20,696 bases of DNA from an uncultured Collinsella sp. (GTDB lineage Bacteria > Actinomycetota > Coriobacteriia > Coriobacteriales > Coriobacteriaceae), in contig CABUCQ010000029.1 in assembly GCA_902490095.1 (NCBI GenBank), forward strand, positions 1 to 20,696. Reading direction: 5' to 3'. A program made the position numbers and the translations under genes. Shown here one piece after another: positions 1-6,275 of this stretch. Numbering within the stretch: position 1 is the stretch's first letter; each line of letters begins with the position of its first letter. The notes beneath the pieces were generated by a model. That model searched no databases, was not told the origin of the DNA, and saw nothing but the letters and a program-made list of their open reading frames with translations.

Positions 1-86
1 CCAAGAACATCCGCCTGCGCAAGCGTCTGCTCAATGCCACCGACCGCAAGAAGGCTGCCGTCCGCGCCGGCCAGGTCAACAAATAA
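1..86 (+). CDS. typA: C-terminal end of TypA/BipA-like ribosome-associated GTPase (partial)
   Basis: Only the last 27 codons are present, read from base 3 and ending in TAA at 84-86; the 5' part lies outside the window. The visible residues begin KNIRLRKRLLNATDRKKAA and then run out in a short basic tail. A segment of the form 'IRLRK.L' followed by a basic, alanine-rich tail is how TypA/BipA GTPases end, from my memory of the family. TypA is a translational GTPase that binds the ribosome and acts in stress and cold adaptation and ribosome assembly. The GTPase domain itself is not visible, so the name rests on this tail alone. A strong terminator follows 30 bases downstream. Confidence 0.7.
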   Translation, partial: KNIRLRKRLLNATDRKKAAVRAGQVNK

Positions 87-116
87 GCGCTGGGCTTTAT
101 AGCGTCTAATAAGAAA

Positions 117-148
117 GGGCGTCGACCGCAATGGTCGGCGCCCTTTTT
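117..148 (+). terminator. Rho-independent terminator after typA
   Basis: An 11-bp stem (117-127 pairing with 133-143, one G-T wobble) with a 5-base loop is followed by five T (144-148). It lies 30 bases after the typA stop. Confidence 0.9.
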
Positions 149-173
149 GTGCACAGGGACTGAGCTGGTCTGC

Positions 174-208
174 ACCACCACAAAGGTGCCTGGCCCCTTT
201 GTGGTGGT
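174..208. repeat. Perfect 13-bp inverted repeat between convergent genes
   Basis: Bases 174-186 are the exact reverse complement of 196-208, with a 9-base loop. It sits 7 bases beyond the stop of the minus-strand bactofilin-like gene but has no T-run on either strand, so it is not a standard intrinsic terminator. It may be a REP-like dispersed palindrome or a hairpin that protects the 3' end of the mRNA. Confidence 0.75.
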
Positions 209-214
209 TGGCGG

Positions 215-1360
215 CTAAGCGGTGGGGAGTCCTGGCGTGTTAGCCGGCTGCTGCGGCTTGACGCGGGCGTTGCGCCAGATGATTTGGATGATGTAGCCGA
301 GCATAAAGACAAAGGCCACGCCGCTGATGAAGCCGCCTACGAGGGGAAGCCCCGTGAGGGCGCCTGCGATTACGCCACCAACGGCTGCCATGGCGTAGCG
401 GTTCTGGCTGTGTCCGACCATGCGTGCAATCGCGCACCCTGCAAAGGCACTCGACACCAGCGCGATGCCAATGACACCGCACATGAGGGCTCCGGCAAGC
501 GACAGACCGGCGATAGAGATAATCAGCAGTAGGACGGCGGGGATGATAGCAATCGTGCCCAGAAGACCGCTCACCCACAGGGGCATGGGGCGCTGGTGGA
601 GCATGCCGGCGGCGCTGGCGGTCGCGCGCGGAAAGACGAGCTCGAGCAGCAGAGCGACAAAGCAGGTCGAGAGTGCCGCGGCGACGATACCGCCGATGAC
701 ATCGTTAACGGTGGAAGTATCCTCGTTCTCGGTGCGGTCGATCTTGAGCGCGCCTACCTCGGCCCCTGCGGCACGCTCGGGGTCCTCGGAGACGTGCGCG
801 TTCACGGTGCCGGTGATATGGGCGTTCTTGCCCAGGATGAGCTTGTCGGCCCAAACCTCGACATCGCCCTCGACGGTGCCATCGATGGTCACCGTATCGC
901 CTGCCAGCGCTGCCGACTTGGTGGAGCCTCGCAGGGCAACCGTCTCGCCTGTCGCGTAGAAACAGTTGGCGGTGCTGCCGGCGTTGAGAACAACGTGCTG
1001 GCCAGCGACGGTCACGCTGCCATCAACCGTGGTCTGGGCGATATCAATCGTGCGCGCCGCAAGACGAACGGCGCCGCCTACCGTGCAGTCGCGAATTGAG
1101 AGGGTATCGCCCGCAGCGATGATATCGTGGTTGATGGACGCATCATCCAAGTTGAGGGCCTGACCGGCCCAGTACAGGTCACCCTCGACGCCGGACGGAT
1201 TGGCGTCATTGTCGGTCGCAAGGACATTGCCTGCGGTGTCCGTGCCGGCGAACGACGCCGTGGGAAGCGCGGTGATCGCCAGCGCGATGAGCGCGAATGC
1301 CATAAGCAGGCAGCGACGCATCTTGTGTGACGGCGTCGCCGCGGTTTGATTGAAAGCCAT
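215..1360 (-). CDS. Bactofilin-like (polymer-forming) protein with signal peptide and membrane C-terminus
   Basis: 381 residues. Residues 14-38 form a signal peptide (basic MRR start, hydrophobic core, ending near ASFA-G). Residues about 60-190 hold short repeated beta units rich in V, I, G and D, such as GTVEGDVEVWADKLILG followed by AHITGTV, which is the pattern of the right-handed beta-helix of bactofilins. Residues about 220-243, 262-312 and 322-362 are hydrophobic and should form several membrane helices. Classical bactofilins are short cytosolic polymers without a signal peptide; here the beta-helix should lie outside the membrane. The start is ATG at 1360 with AAAGGA about 6 bases upstream; an internal Met14 is possible but has a poorer site. 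The substrate or partner is unknown. I infer a role in envelope organisation from the fold only. Confidence 0.75.
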   Translation of the reverse strand: MAFNQTAATPSHKMRRCLLMAFALIALAITALPTASFAGTDTAGNVLATDNDANPSGVEGDLYWAGQALNLDDASINHDIIAAGDTLSIRDCTVGGAVRLAARTIDIAQTTVDGSVTVAGQHVVLNAGSTANCFYATGETVALRGSTKSAALAGDTVTIDGTVEGDVEVWADKLILGKNAHITGTVNAHVSEDPERAAGAEVGALKIDRTENEDTSTVNDVIGGIVAAALSTCFVALLLELVFPRATASAAGMLHQRPMPLWVSGLLGTIAIIPAVLLLIISIAGLSLAGALMCGVIGIALVSSAFAGCAIARMVGHSQNRYAMAAVGGVIAGALTGLPLVGGFISGVAFVFMLGYIIQIIWRNARVKPQQPANTPGLPTA

Positions 1361-1372
1361 GGTTGATCCTTT

Positions 1373-1399
1373 TGTTAGGTGTTCGGCATATACCTAACA
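1373..1399 (-). promoter_or_regulatory. 8-bp inverted repeat upstream of the bactofilin-like gene
   Basis: TGTTAGGT (1373-1380) and ACCTAACA (1392-1399) are exact reverse complements, 11 bases apart. The near arm lies directly upstream of the Shine-Dalgarno. It could be a repressor operator or a 5' leader hairpin. No clear -35/-10 pair was found, so its role is a guess. Confidence 0.35.
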
Positions 1400-1467
1400 G
1401 GGTACCCAACGTGCGGGCGCTCTAAAAGAACCTCTCGGTTGCATTTCGAAGGGTCGTGCCGTGCTGT

Positions 1468-2157
1468 CTACTTTTTACGGTGCAAGAAGCGCGCGATATC
1501 TTCTTCGGTGGGGCTTTTGATGTCAAAGCGCAGCGAGAGCCAGCGCAGACCCATGGTCACGACAACGCATACGACCAGCGCGGCGACATTGCTCATGATG
1601 CCGCTCATAACGAGACACACATAGCTTGTCGATCCGGCGATGGCGGCGATGGCATAAAAGTTAGTACGTTGGAAAATGCCCGGAACCACGCCCATAAAGC
1701 CGTCGCGCAACATGCCGCCGCCCACCGCGGTAAAAAAGCCCATCATGATGCACACCGCCGGTGCAAAGCCGTAGACAAGCGCCTTGTCCGCTCCGGTGGC
1801 GGCATAGATGCCGACCGAGATGATGTCGAGCAGGGGAATGAGTTTTTCGGGTTTGTCGACGATTGCCGGGAAAATGTAGATGATGGCTGCCGTGGCAATG
1901 GAAAGCGGGAGCGCCATCGGCTGGTTGAGGATGTAGACGTTGCCCACCTGCAGCGTCATATCGCGCAAAAGACCGCCGCCCAGGCCGCAAACCACCGCGA
2001 GCGCAACTGCACCCACCAGGTCGAGTTTGTGCTCGCGCGCAACCAGTACACCCGAGATCGATGCAGCGACAACGGCGAACATCTCGAGCCAAAACGGAAT
2101 AGCGACCATGGCATCCGAGGCATGTGAGGTAATGGTCATAGCGGCGACGACGGGCAA
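1468..2157 (-). CDS. TRIC/UPF0126 family membrane channel-like protein
   Basis: About 229 residues, almost all hydrophobic, arranged as two halves of about three helices each. Each half carries the family hallmark: CGLGGGLLRD in the first and TAVGGGMLRDG in the second. Prokaryotic members with this GGG-x-x-RD repeat are homologues of trimeric intracellular cation channels and are thought to pass potassium; some UPF0126 relatives have been linked to amino acid transport. The frame is open upstream to 2418, but that stretch runs through the palindromic repeat and is not protein-like. I chose TTG at 2157 because AAAGGA (2170-2165) lies 7 bases before it; ATG at 2139 is the alternative but lacks a Shine-Dalgarno. 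The last residues are basic (FLHRKK). Confidence 0.85.
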   Translation of the reverse strand: MPVVAAMTITSHASDAMVAIPFWLEMFAVVAASISGVLVAREHKLDLVGAVALAVVCGLGGGLLRDMTLQVGNVYILNQPMALPLSIATAAIIYIFPAIVDKPEKLIPLLDIISVGIYAATGADKALVYGFAPAVCIMMGFFTAVGGGMLRDGFMGVVPGIFQRTNFYAIAAIAGSTSYVCLVMSGIMSNVAALVVCVVVTMGLRWLSLRFDIKSPTEEDIARFLHRKK

Positions 2158-2288
2158 GATGGGGTCCTTTGGATTACGGATTTGGACAATGCCCGTACAT
2201 AGTACATGTTCAGCGCCGATTGCGACCCTATTGCTCGGCAAACGGTCGGGACTGGGTGGGGGCGTGGCGTTACTGGAATGCCAAGGGT

Positions 2289-2368
2289 CCAAAACATGTA
2301 CGTCAGCCTCCAAAAACGACATTTTCCGACATCTTTGGAGGCTGACGTACATGTTTGGATTGAGCTCA
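2289..2368 (-). repeat. 80-bp palindromic repeat, copy A (left flank of nuclease cassette)
   Basis: Bases 2292-2314 are the exact reverse complement of 2334-2356 (23 bp), with a 19-base loop that contains CGACAT twice. The inner side carries the perfect palindrome TGAGCTCA (2361-2368). Read on the minus strand, the whole 80 bases match copy B at 3481-3560 with about four differences. It lies between the start regions of two divergent genes and has no T-run, so it is not a normal terminator. Confidence 0.92.
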
Positions 2369-2396
2369 CAGCATGAGTGAGTTGATTTACTCACAT

Positions 2397-2441
2397 CCGG
2401 TATATTTCCCCACTTCAACGGACATAAGAGTTGGATACCGG
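2397..2441. promoter_or_regulatory. 7-bp inverted repeat upstream of the nuclease-like gene
   Basis: CCGGTAT (2397-2403) and ATACCGG (2435-2441) are reverse complements, 31 bases apart, within the 93 bases between repeat copy A and the start codon. The spacer is AT-richer than its surroundings. Promoter hexamers were not convincing. It may be an operator or chance. Confidence 0.25.
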
Positions 2442-2461
2442 CTCAGAGCGAGAGGCCCTCA

Positions 2462-3469
2462 ATGGATACCCCTGTTCTCATTTCGCATAAAACCGCATGG
2501 CTTGTCCATCATGCACCCCAGAATTTGGTTCAGTCTCTTGCGCGGCACGACTACCAGATAGGCGCACAAGGCATCTCCACCCAGCAACGTGTTGCGCGCA
2601 TACGACAGGCCCTTACCGACTGCGGCATTCCGTCCGATATGCTTAAGACTATCGATATCGCGGTTGTATTCGAATTTGAGCGAATTCGTACCAAAGGCGT
2701 CGTTTGCCACATTCTTGGACAAAATCTTCCCTACGAGCATATTAACGAGTTGACGCCCGGAATCTTCATCACCGACGAAGCCTTCGCCTTCGTGCTCGCT
2801 GCCGAGTGGATGGATAGGATCGAATATCTCGAATATGGCTATGAAGTTTGCGGCGATTATCGCATGAGGCTCAATCCCGCCGACCCTTATACCGAGCAAC
2901 CAGCCACCACCTCCAAGGATGAAATAACCGAACTGCTCGATCGGCACCCCGGAAAACCCGGTGCCACACGTGCACGGCTCGCGCTCAGGCACATCTACGA
3001 TCGCTCGGCCTCGCCTATGGAGACCGCTTCGGCAATCGCCCTCTCGCTCCCAACAAGCGAAGGCGGCGTTGGCATCCGAGGTGTCGAACTCAACAAACCG
3101 CTCGAGATCCCTCAACGTCTCTGGCATTGCGCCAAAGCTCGAACGCTCAAAATCGATGCGCTCGTGACCTATAAGCGCAGGGCGCTCGGTATCGAATATA
3201 AGGGCGGTTTTCACGATGAGCTCGAGCGCAAGGGAGCAGATGCGGAGCGAGAGGCCGTTCTCTCCCAAATGGGATATCGAATCGTTACGCTCACTTCGGC
3301 TCAGTTCGGCAGCCAGCTCGCCTTTCACCGCGCCATGAACAACATTCGCGAAGCACTCGGCATGCCTCGCTGTACCGACACCGGGTACCAGAGAAAACAA
3401 AACGAACTACGCAAGGCACTTATCCGCAACTGGAAAAGCATACGAGACGAGGAGGCACCTTCCGAATAG
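2462..3469 (+). CDS. Unknown protein with PD-(D/E)XK (DUF559/Vsr-like) nuclease C-terminus
   Basis: 335 residues, complete; ATG at 2462 with AGAGG (2451-2455) upstream. The C-terminal part fits a PD-(D/E)XK core of the DUF559/Vsr type: E187 in SPMETASAIAL, D232 in KIDAL, E245 and K247 in GIEYKGGFH, then R263...GYRIVTLT as the closing strand. The N-terminal part (about 1-135) resembles the regions that precede such domains in AbiEi-like and DUF559 proteins of actinobacteria, with a hydrophobic segment, TPGIFITDEAFAFVLAA, and then Y-x-x-CGDY near 127-133. No metal-binding residue seems lost, so it may be active. No methylase, toxin partner or transposase lies beside it. Base use (TCG, CGA, ATT, AAA) is less GC-rich than in the housekeeping genes, suggesting transfer. 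It stands alone between two inverted copies of an 80-bp palindrome. Function unknown; defence, repair or self-mobilising nuclease are all possible. Confidence 0.7.
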   Translation: MDTPVLISHKTAWLVHHAPQNLVQSLARHDYQIGAQGISTQQRVARIRQALTDCGIPSDMLKTIDIAVVFEFERIRTKGVVCHILGQNLPYEHINELTPGIFITDEAFAFVLAAEWMDRIEYLEYGYEVCGDYRMRLNPADPYTEQPATTSKDEITELLDRHPGKPGATRARLALRHIYDRSASPMETASAIALSLPTSEGGVGIRGVELNKPLEIPQRLWHCAKARTLKIDALVTYKRRALGIEYKGGFHDELERKGADAEREAVLSQMGYRIVTLTSAQFGSQLAFHRAMNNIREALGMPRCTDTGYQRKQNELRKALIRNWKSIRDEEAPSE

Positions 3470-3480
3470 CGCCGCTCCCG

Positions 3481-3560
3481 TGAGCTCAATCCAAACGTGT
3501 ACGTCAGCCTCCAAAGATGTCGAAAAATGTCGTTTTTTGAGGCTGACGTACATGTTTGGG
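3481..3560 (+). repeat. 80-bp palindromic repeat, copy B (right flank of nuclease cassette)
   Basis: It starts with TGAGCTCAATCCAAAC, 11 bases after the nuclease-like stop codon, and matches the reverse complement of copy A over 80 bases with about four differences. It is itself a palindrome with arms 3491-3515 and 3536-3559, and two of the differences from copy A weaken its pairing slightly. The shared sequence extends further on the gene-facing side (TGAGCTCAAT) than on the outer side in both copies. Confidence 0.92.
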
Positions 3561-3591
3561 GAAGCGTGGGATCGAGACGTATTTCGATAAC

Positions 3592-3618
3592 AAAAAAGCT
3601 CCCATTCTTGGGAGCTTT
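3592..3618 (-). terminator. Rho-independent terminator of tRNA-Ser(CGA)
   Basis: On the minus strand, a 9-bp stem (3618-3610 with 3603-3595) and a 6-base loop are followed by three more T. It lies 12 bases beyond the tRNA 3' end. Confidence 0.85.
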
Positions 3619-3629
3619 CTCAACCAAAA

Positions 3630-3720
3630 TGGCGGAGGAGGAGGGATTCGAACCCTCGTGACCTTATACAGGCCAAACGGTTTTCGAGACCGCCGCATTC
3701 AACCACTCTGCCACCCCTCC
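3630..3720 (-). tRNA. tRNA-Ser, anticodon CGA
   Basis: 91 bases including an encoded CCA. The acceptor stem starts GGAGGGG and pairs with CTCCTCC before G-CCA. The anticodon loop CTCGAAA gives anticodon CGA, which reads UCG codons. The T-arm carries GGTTCGAATCC, and a long variable arm (GGCCTGTATAAGGTC) is typical of serine tRNAs. It lies downstream of tRNA-Ser(GGA) but has its own terminator. Confidence 0.95.
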
Positions 3721-3729
3721 GCGTGGGGT

Positions 3730-3759
3730 AAAAACAAAGCAGGCTCGAAGGCCTGCTTT
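3730..3759 (-). terminator. Rho-independent terminator of tRNA-Ser(GGA)
   Basis: On the minus strand, a perfect 9-bp stem (3759-3751 with 3744-3736) is followed by a G and five T (3734-3730). It separates the two serine tRNA genes. Confidence 0.85.
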
Positions 3760-3768
3760 GGAATTAAC

Positions 3769-3859
3769 TGGCGGAGAGTCAGGGATTTGAACCCTGGAGA
3801 CGCTTTTGACGCCTACACGATTTCCAATCGTGCTCCTTCGGCCACTCGGACAACTCTCC
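3769..3859 (-). tRNA. tRNA-Ser, anticodon GGA
   Basis: 91 bases with encoded CCA. The acceptor starts GGAGAGT and pairs with ACTCTCC before G-CCA. The anticodon stem ACGAT/ATCGT encloses TGGAAA with anticodon GGA, which reads UCC and UCU. The variable arm is long (TAGGCGTCAAAAGCGTCTCC), and the T-loop GGTTCAAATCC is normal. Confidence 0.95.
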
Positions 3860-3875
3860 GTTAAATGCGAAAGTC

Positions 3876-3903
3876 AGTATACACGAGGAATCGCAAAGTG
3901 CAA
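3876..3903 (-). promoter_or_regulatory. Promoter of the serine tRNA genes
   Basis: On the minus strand, -35 TTGCAC (3903-3898), a 16-base spacer and -10 TATACT (3881-3876) are present. The expected start is about 10 bases before the mature tRNA-Ser(GGA) 5' end. Confidence 0.7.
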
Positions 3904-4262
3904 ACAGAAAAGTTGGCATTTTTTAAAACGCTTGGCCACGTTTGGCGTTGCAGCGGGGTTTGAGATGCCAAAAACGGCTTCCGACCAGCGTAGTTGATCA
4001 ACTCAATTGTTCAAAAGGGGTATTTATAAGCGATTTGGCAATGAATTTAAAAATCTTTGGGTGGTGCTGTGGGCCACTGGTATGCATTTTGTGACCACAA
4101 CCATGCGCCCGTTGACCTGCGACTTGGCTCAGCTTGTCCTCACGGCACCGTATCTTGTCCACAGATCCGTCAAGCTTTTGGTCAGCATTTGGTTGGAATG
4201 CGCATGAAACGTCGTGCGAGTATGGGCATATGTGGAGGTCATGAGGTTGTAGCTGCATATTC
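3904..4262. other. Gene-free stretch between tRNA-Ser(GGA) and the rpsF promoter
   Basis: I see no convincing gene. The left part (about 3905-4060) is AT-rich and holds a perfect 12-bp palindrome AGTTGATCAACT (3992-4003). A DnaA-box-like TTGTCCACA lies at 4155-4163. GCTGCA (4252-4257) with TGCAGC (4264-4269) forms an inverted repeat that overlaps the -35 box of the rpsF promoter and might be an operator. Short open frames here have no ribosome binding sites and no recognisable protein character. Confidence 0.5.
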
Positions 4263-4291
4263 TTGCAGCCTAGGAGGTTGAAAGATATTAT
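4263..4291 (+). promoter_or_regulatory. Promoter of rpsF-ssb-rpsR-rplI
   Basis: -35 TTGCAG (4263-4268), exactly 17 bases, then -10 TATTAT (4286-4291). The expected start near 4298 gives a leader of about 65 bases before the rpsF ATG. Confidence 0.65.
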
Positions 4292-4307
4292 TACCAAGTC
4301 TTTTCCT

Positions 4308-4336
4308 GCTTCAGGCGCACCTTCACGACCTGAAGC
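4308..4336 (+). promoter_or_regulatory. Hairpin in the rpsF leader (possible S6:S18 autoregulatory site)
   Basis: GCTTCAGG (4308-4315) pairs perfectly with CCTGAAGC (4329-4336) around a 13-base loop, 27 bases before the rpsF start. Many bacteria carry a leader hairpin in front of rpsF that the S6:S18 complex binds to repress its own operon, and both genes are in this operon. I cannot confirm the conserved protein-binding bulge, so the link is inferred from position. Confidence 0.4.
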
Positions 4337-4362
4337 CACATTTGCCCAGAGGAGGTGACAAT

Positions 4363-4656
4363 ATGAAGGCTTATGAACTGCTGTTCTTTGTTGACCCGTC
4401 GCTCGACCCCGAGACTCGTCTCGCTGTTATGAAGCGTATCGATACCACGATCGCTGAGGGCGCTGGCAAGGTCGACTCCGTTGACGAGTGGGGCAAGCGC
4501 AAGCTCGCCTACGAGATCAACGACCTCACCGATGGTGACTACACCCTCATCAACTTCCACGCAGATCCTACCCAGATCGCCGAGCTTGATCGCGTCCTGC
4601 GCATCACCGACGCTGTGGTCCGCCACATGATCGTCCGTCGCGACGACCAGGAGTAA
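4363..4656 (+). CDS. rpsF: 30S ribosomal protein S6
   Basis: 97 residues, normal length for S6. It starts MKAYELLFFVDPSL and shows the family's central WGKRKLAYEI segment with YTLINF after it; the end is RHMIVRRDDQE. S6 binds 16S rRNA in the platform of the small subunit as a heterodimer with S18, whose gene is two positions downstream. The start is ATG at 4363, preceded by a very strong GAGGAGGTGA; an in-frame TTG at 4342 has no such site. It is the first gene of rpsF-ssb-rpsR-rplI. Confidence 0.98.
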   Translation: MKAYELLFFVDPSLDPETRLAVMKRIDTTIAEGAGKVDSVDEWGKRKLAYEINDLTDGDYTLINFHADPTQIAELDRVLRITDAVVRHMIVRRDDQE

Positions 4657-4704
4657 GACTGTCGTTTTGGACTGGGCTTGTGCCCCAAGAGGAAGTAGTG
4701 AGTT

Positions 4705-5157
4705 ATGAGCATCAATCGAGTGAACATCACCGGTAACCTCACCCGCGATCCCGAGCTGCGCGCCACAGCCGGCGGAACCCAGGTTCTGTCCTTTGGCGTC
4801 GCCGTGAACGATCGTCGCCGCAACGCGCAGACTGGCGAGTGGGAGGACTATCCCAACTTTGTCGACTGCACCATGTTCGGCACCCGCGCCGAGGCCGTGA
4901 GCCGTTTCCTGGCAAAGGGAAACAAGGTCGCGATCGAGGGCAAGCTGCGCTACAGCTCTTGGGAGCGCGACGGCCAGCGCCGGAGCAAACTTGAGGTCAT
5001 CGTCGATGAGATCGAGTTTATGAGCTCCCGTGGTGGCCAGGGTGGCTACGACCAGGGCGGTTACGCCCCCGCAGCTCCCGCGCCTGCAGCACGTCCTGCC
5101 GCGCCGGTGGCTACGCCGCCCGCGGTCGACGTCTACGATGAGGACATCCCGTTCTAA
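4705..5157 (+). CDS. ssb: Single-stranded DNA-binding protein
   Basis: 150 residues. Residues 1 to about 110 form the OB fold: SINRVNITGNLTRDPELR at the start, FVDCTMFGTRAEA with the usual VDC strand, then GNKVAIEGKLRYSSWERDGQRRSKLEVIVDEI. The linker (about 113-140) is rich in G, A, P and V, and the protein ends DEDIPF, the acidic tip through which SSB recruits replication and repair proteins. AAGAGGAAG lies 9 bases before the ATG. Its place between rpsF and rpsR is the usual bacterial order. Confidence 0.97.
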   Translation: MSINRVNITGNLTRDPELRATAGGTQVLSFGVAVNDRRRNAQTGEWEDYPNFVDCTMFGTRAEAVSRFLAKGNKVAIEGKLRYSSWERDGQRRSKLEVIVDEIEFMSSRGGQGGYDQGGYAPAAPAPAARPAAPVATPPAVDVYDEDIPF

Positions 5158-5229
5158 GGGTTGTTCACCTATTTTTGAGTGAGAGGCGACTTTGGTTCGC
5201 CGAAGTTGCCAAATGAAAGGTATTTTGAC

Positions 5230-5496
5230 ATGGCTAATGATTATTCTGCACGTCAGCCGCGTCGTAAGTACTGCCAGTTCTGCAAGGAGAACACTGAGTT
5301 CATCGACTATAAGGACACTCAGCTTCTCCGTAAGTACATGACCGACCGTGGCAAGATCAAGCCCCGTCGCGTCACTGGCGCTTGCACGCAGCATCAGCAT
5401 GACATCGCCAACGCCATCAAGCGCGCCCGCGAGATGGCTCTCCTGCCGTACACCGTCCCCGTGGTTTCCTCTCGTGGCAACCGCGACCGCGGCTAA
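5230..5496 (+). CDS. rpsR: 30S ribosomal protein S18 (zinc-type)
   Basis: 88 residues, normal length. The core RRKYCQFCKENTEFIDYKD and the RRVTGACTQHQHDIANAIKRAR segment are characteristic of S18. C15, C18, C52 and H55 form a likely zinc site, so this is the metal-binding ('C+') form of the protein; many bacteria hold a cysteine-free paralogue for zinc shortage, but none is in view. The start is ATG at 5230 with AAAGG 9 bases upstream; the frame is open further upstream but not protein-like. S18 pairs with S6. Confidence 0.98.
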   Translation: MANDYSARQPRRKYCQFCKENTEFIDYKDTQLLRKYMTDRGKIKPRRVTGACTQHQHDIANAIKRAREMALLPYTVPVVSSRGNRDRG

Positions 5497-5511
5497 GAAG
5501 GGAGACGCATC

Positions 5512-6051
5512 ATGAAGGTTATTCTTCTCGATGAGATCAAGGGCAAGGGCGGCGAGGGTGACGTCGTAGAGGTCGCTCAGGGTTACGCTGAGAACTTCCT
5601 GTTCCCCAAGAAGCTCGCTGTTGCCGCCACCAAGGGCAACCTCAAGCAGCTTGACGAGCGTCGCAACAACATCGCCAAGCGTGAGGCCGTCCGTCTGGCT
5701 ACCGCCAACGAGACCAAGGCTGCCTTCGAGGGCAAGACGGTCACCGTTGACGTCAAGGTCGGCGACGAGGGCATCCTCTTTGGCTCCGTTACCGCCGCTA
5801 TGATCGCTGACGCCATCAAGGATCAGCTCGGTATGGACATCGACCGCAAGCGCGTCGAGCTCGGTAAGCCCATCAAGGTTGCCGGTGCCCACACCGTTTC
5901 CATCTCGCTGTACCGCGAGATCAAGGCCGAGGTTGTCGTTCTCGTCGGCGTTACCGCCGAGGAGCTCGCTGCCGAGGCTGAGGTCGAGGAGGCCGCTGAG
6001 GTCGCCGAGGCCGAGACCGCCGAGGTCGAGACTGAGGCTGCTGCCGAGTAG
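5512..6051 (+). CDS. rplI: 50S ribosomal protein L9 with acidic C-terminal tail
   Basis: 179 residues. The N-terminal rRNA-binding domain starts MKVILLDEIKGKGGEGDVVEV and includes GYAENFLFPKKLA; a long helix follows, then the C-terminal domain (about 75-148) with GILFGSVTAAMIADAI. L9 is usually close to 148 residues; here residues 149-179 add a tail made almost only of A, E, V and T. L9 binds 23S rRNA at the base of the L1 stalk and helps keep reading frame. Start by AAGAAGGGAG 7 bases upstream. Last gene before a terminator. Confidence 0.97.
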   Translation: MKVILLDEIKGKGGEGDVVEVAQGYAENFLFPKKLAVAATKGNLKQLDERRNNIAKREAVRLATANETKAAFEGKTVTVDVKVGDEGILFGSVTAAMIADAIKDQLGMDIDRKRVELGKPIKVAGAHTVSISLYREIKAEVVVLVGVTAEELAAEAEVEEAAEVAEAETAEVETEAAAE

Positions 6052-6085
6052 CATCTGCTGCAACGCAACAATCTTGTTCTAAGAA

Positions 6086-6122
6086 GGGCGCTCTGGGAGA
6101 CCAGGGCGCCCTTTTGCTTTTT
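6086..6122 (+). terminator. Rho-independent terminator after rplI
   Basis: An 11-bp stem with one G-T wobble (6086-6096 with 6101-6111) and a GAGA-type 4-base loop are followed by TTTTGCTTTTT. It closes the ribosomal protein-ssb operon, so dnaB is likely transcribed separately. Confidence 0.9.
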
Positions 6123-6275
6123 AGCGCTCTACAAGTGCCATAGGGGGCGGCGCGGTGAGGCCTATTTGTGGGACCGTTCATCCGTTTCGTTCGGTGATGA
6201 TTGTCGAGGCGCGGCTCGTTTGAAGGCCGTGGCTGATACTATGGATGCTCGCAAGCGATATGAATGAGGATGCTC

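Noticed and set aside
2289..2368. Repeat copy A as a Rho-independent terminator
   Set aside because: No T-run follows on either strand, and it sits between the 5' ends of two divergent genes.
2158..2418. An 87-residue upstream extension of the TRIC/UPF0126 frame
   Set aside because: It is read through the palindromic repeat, has no Shine-Dalgarno at its first ATG, and its residues are not like any family N-terminus.
4155..4163. DnaA box TTGTCCACA and AT-rich DNA as a replication origin
   Set aside because: Only one convincing box was found, and dnaA, dnaN or a box cluster is absent.
4057..4281. A small protein of about 74 residues before rpsF
   Set aside because: It has no ribosome binding site, overlaps the rpsF promoter, and has no protein-like character.
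4291..6063. A 590-codon open frame on the minus strand across rpsF, ssb, rpsR and rplI
   Set aside because: It is the antisense shadow of four well-recognised genes, a common effect of GC-rich codon use.
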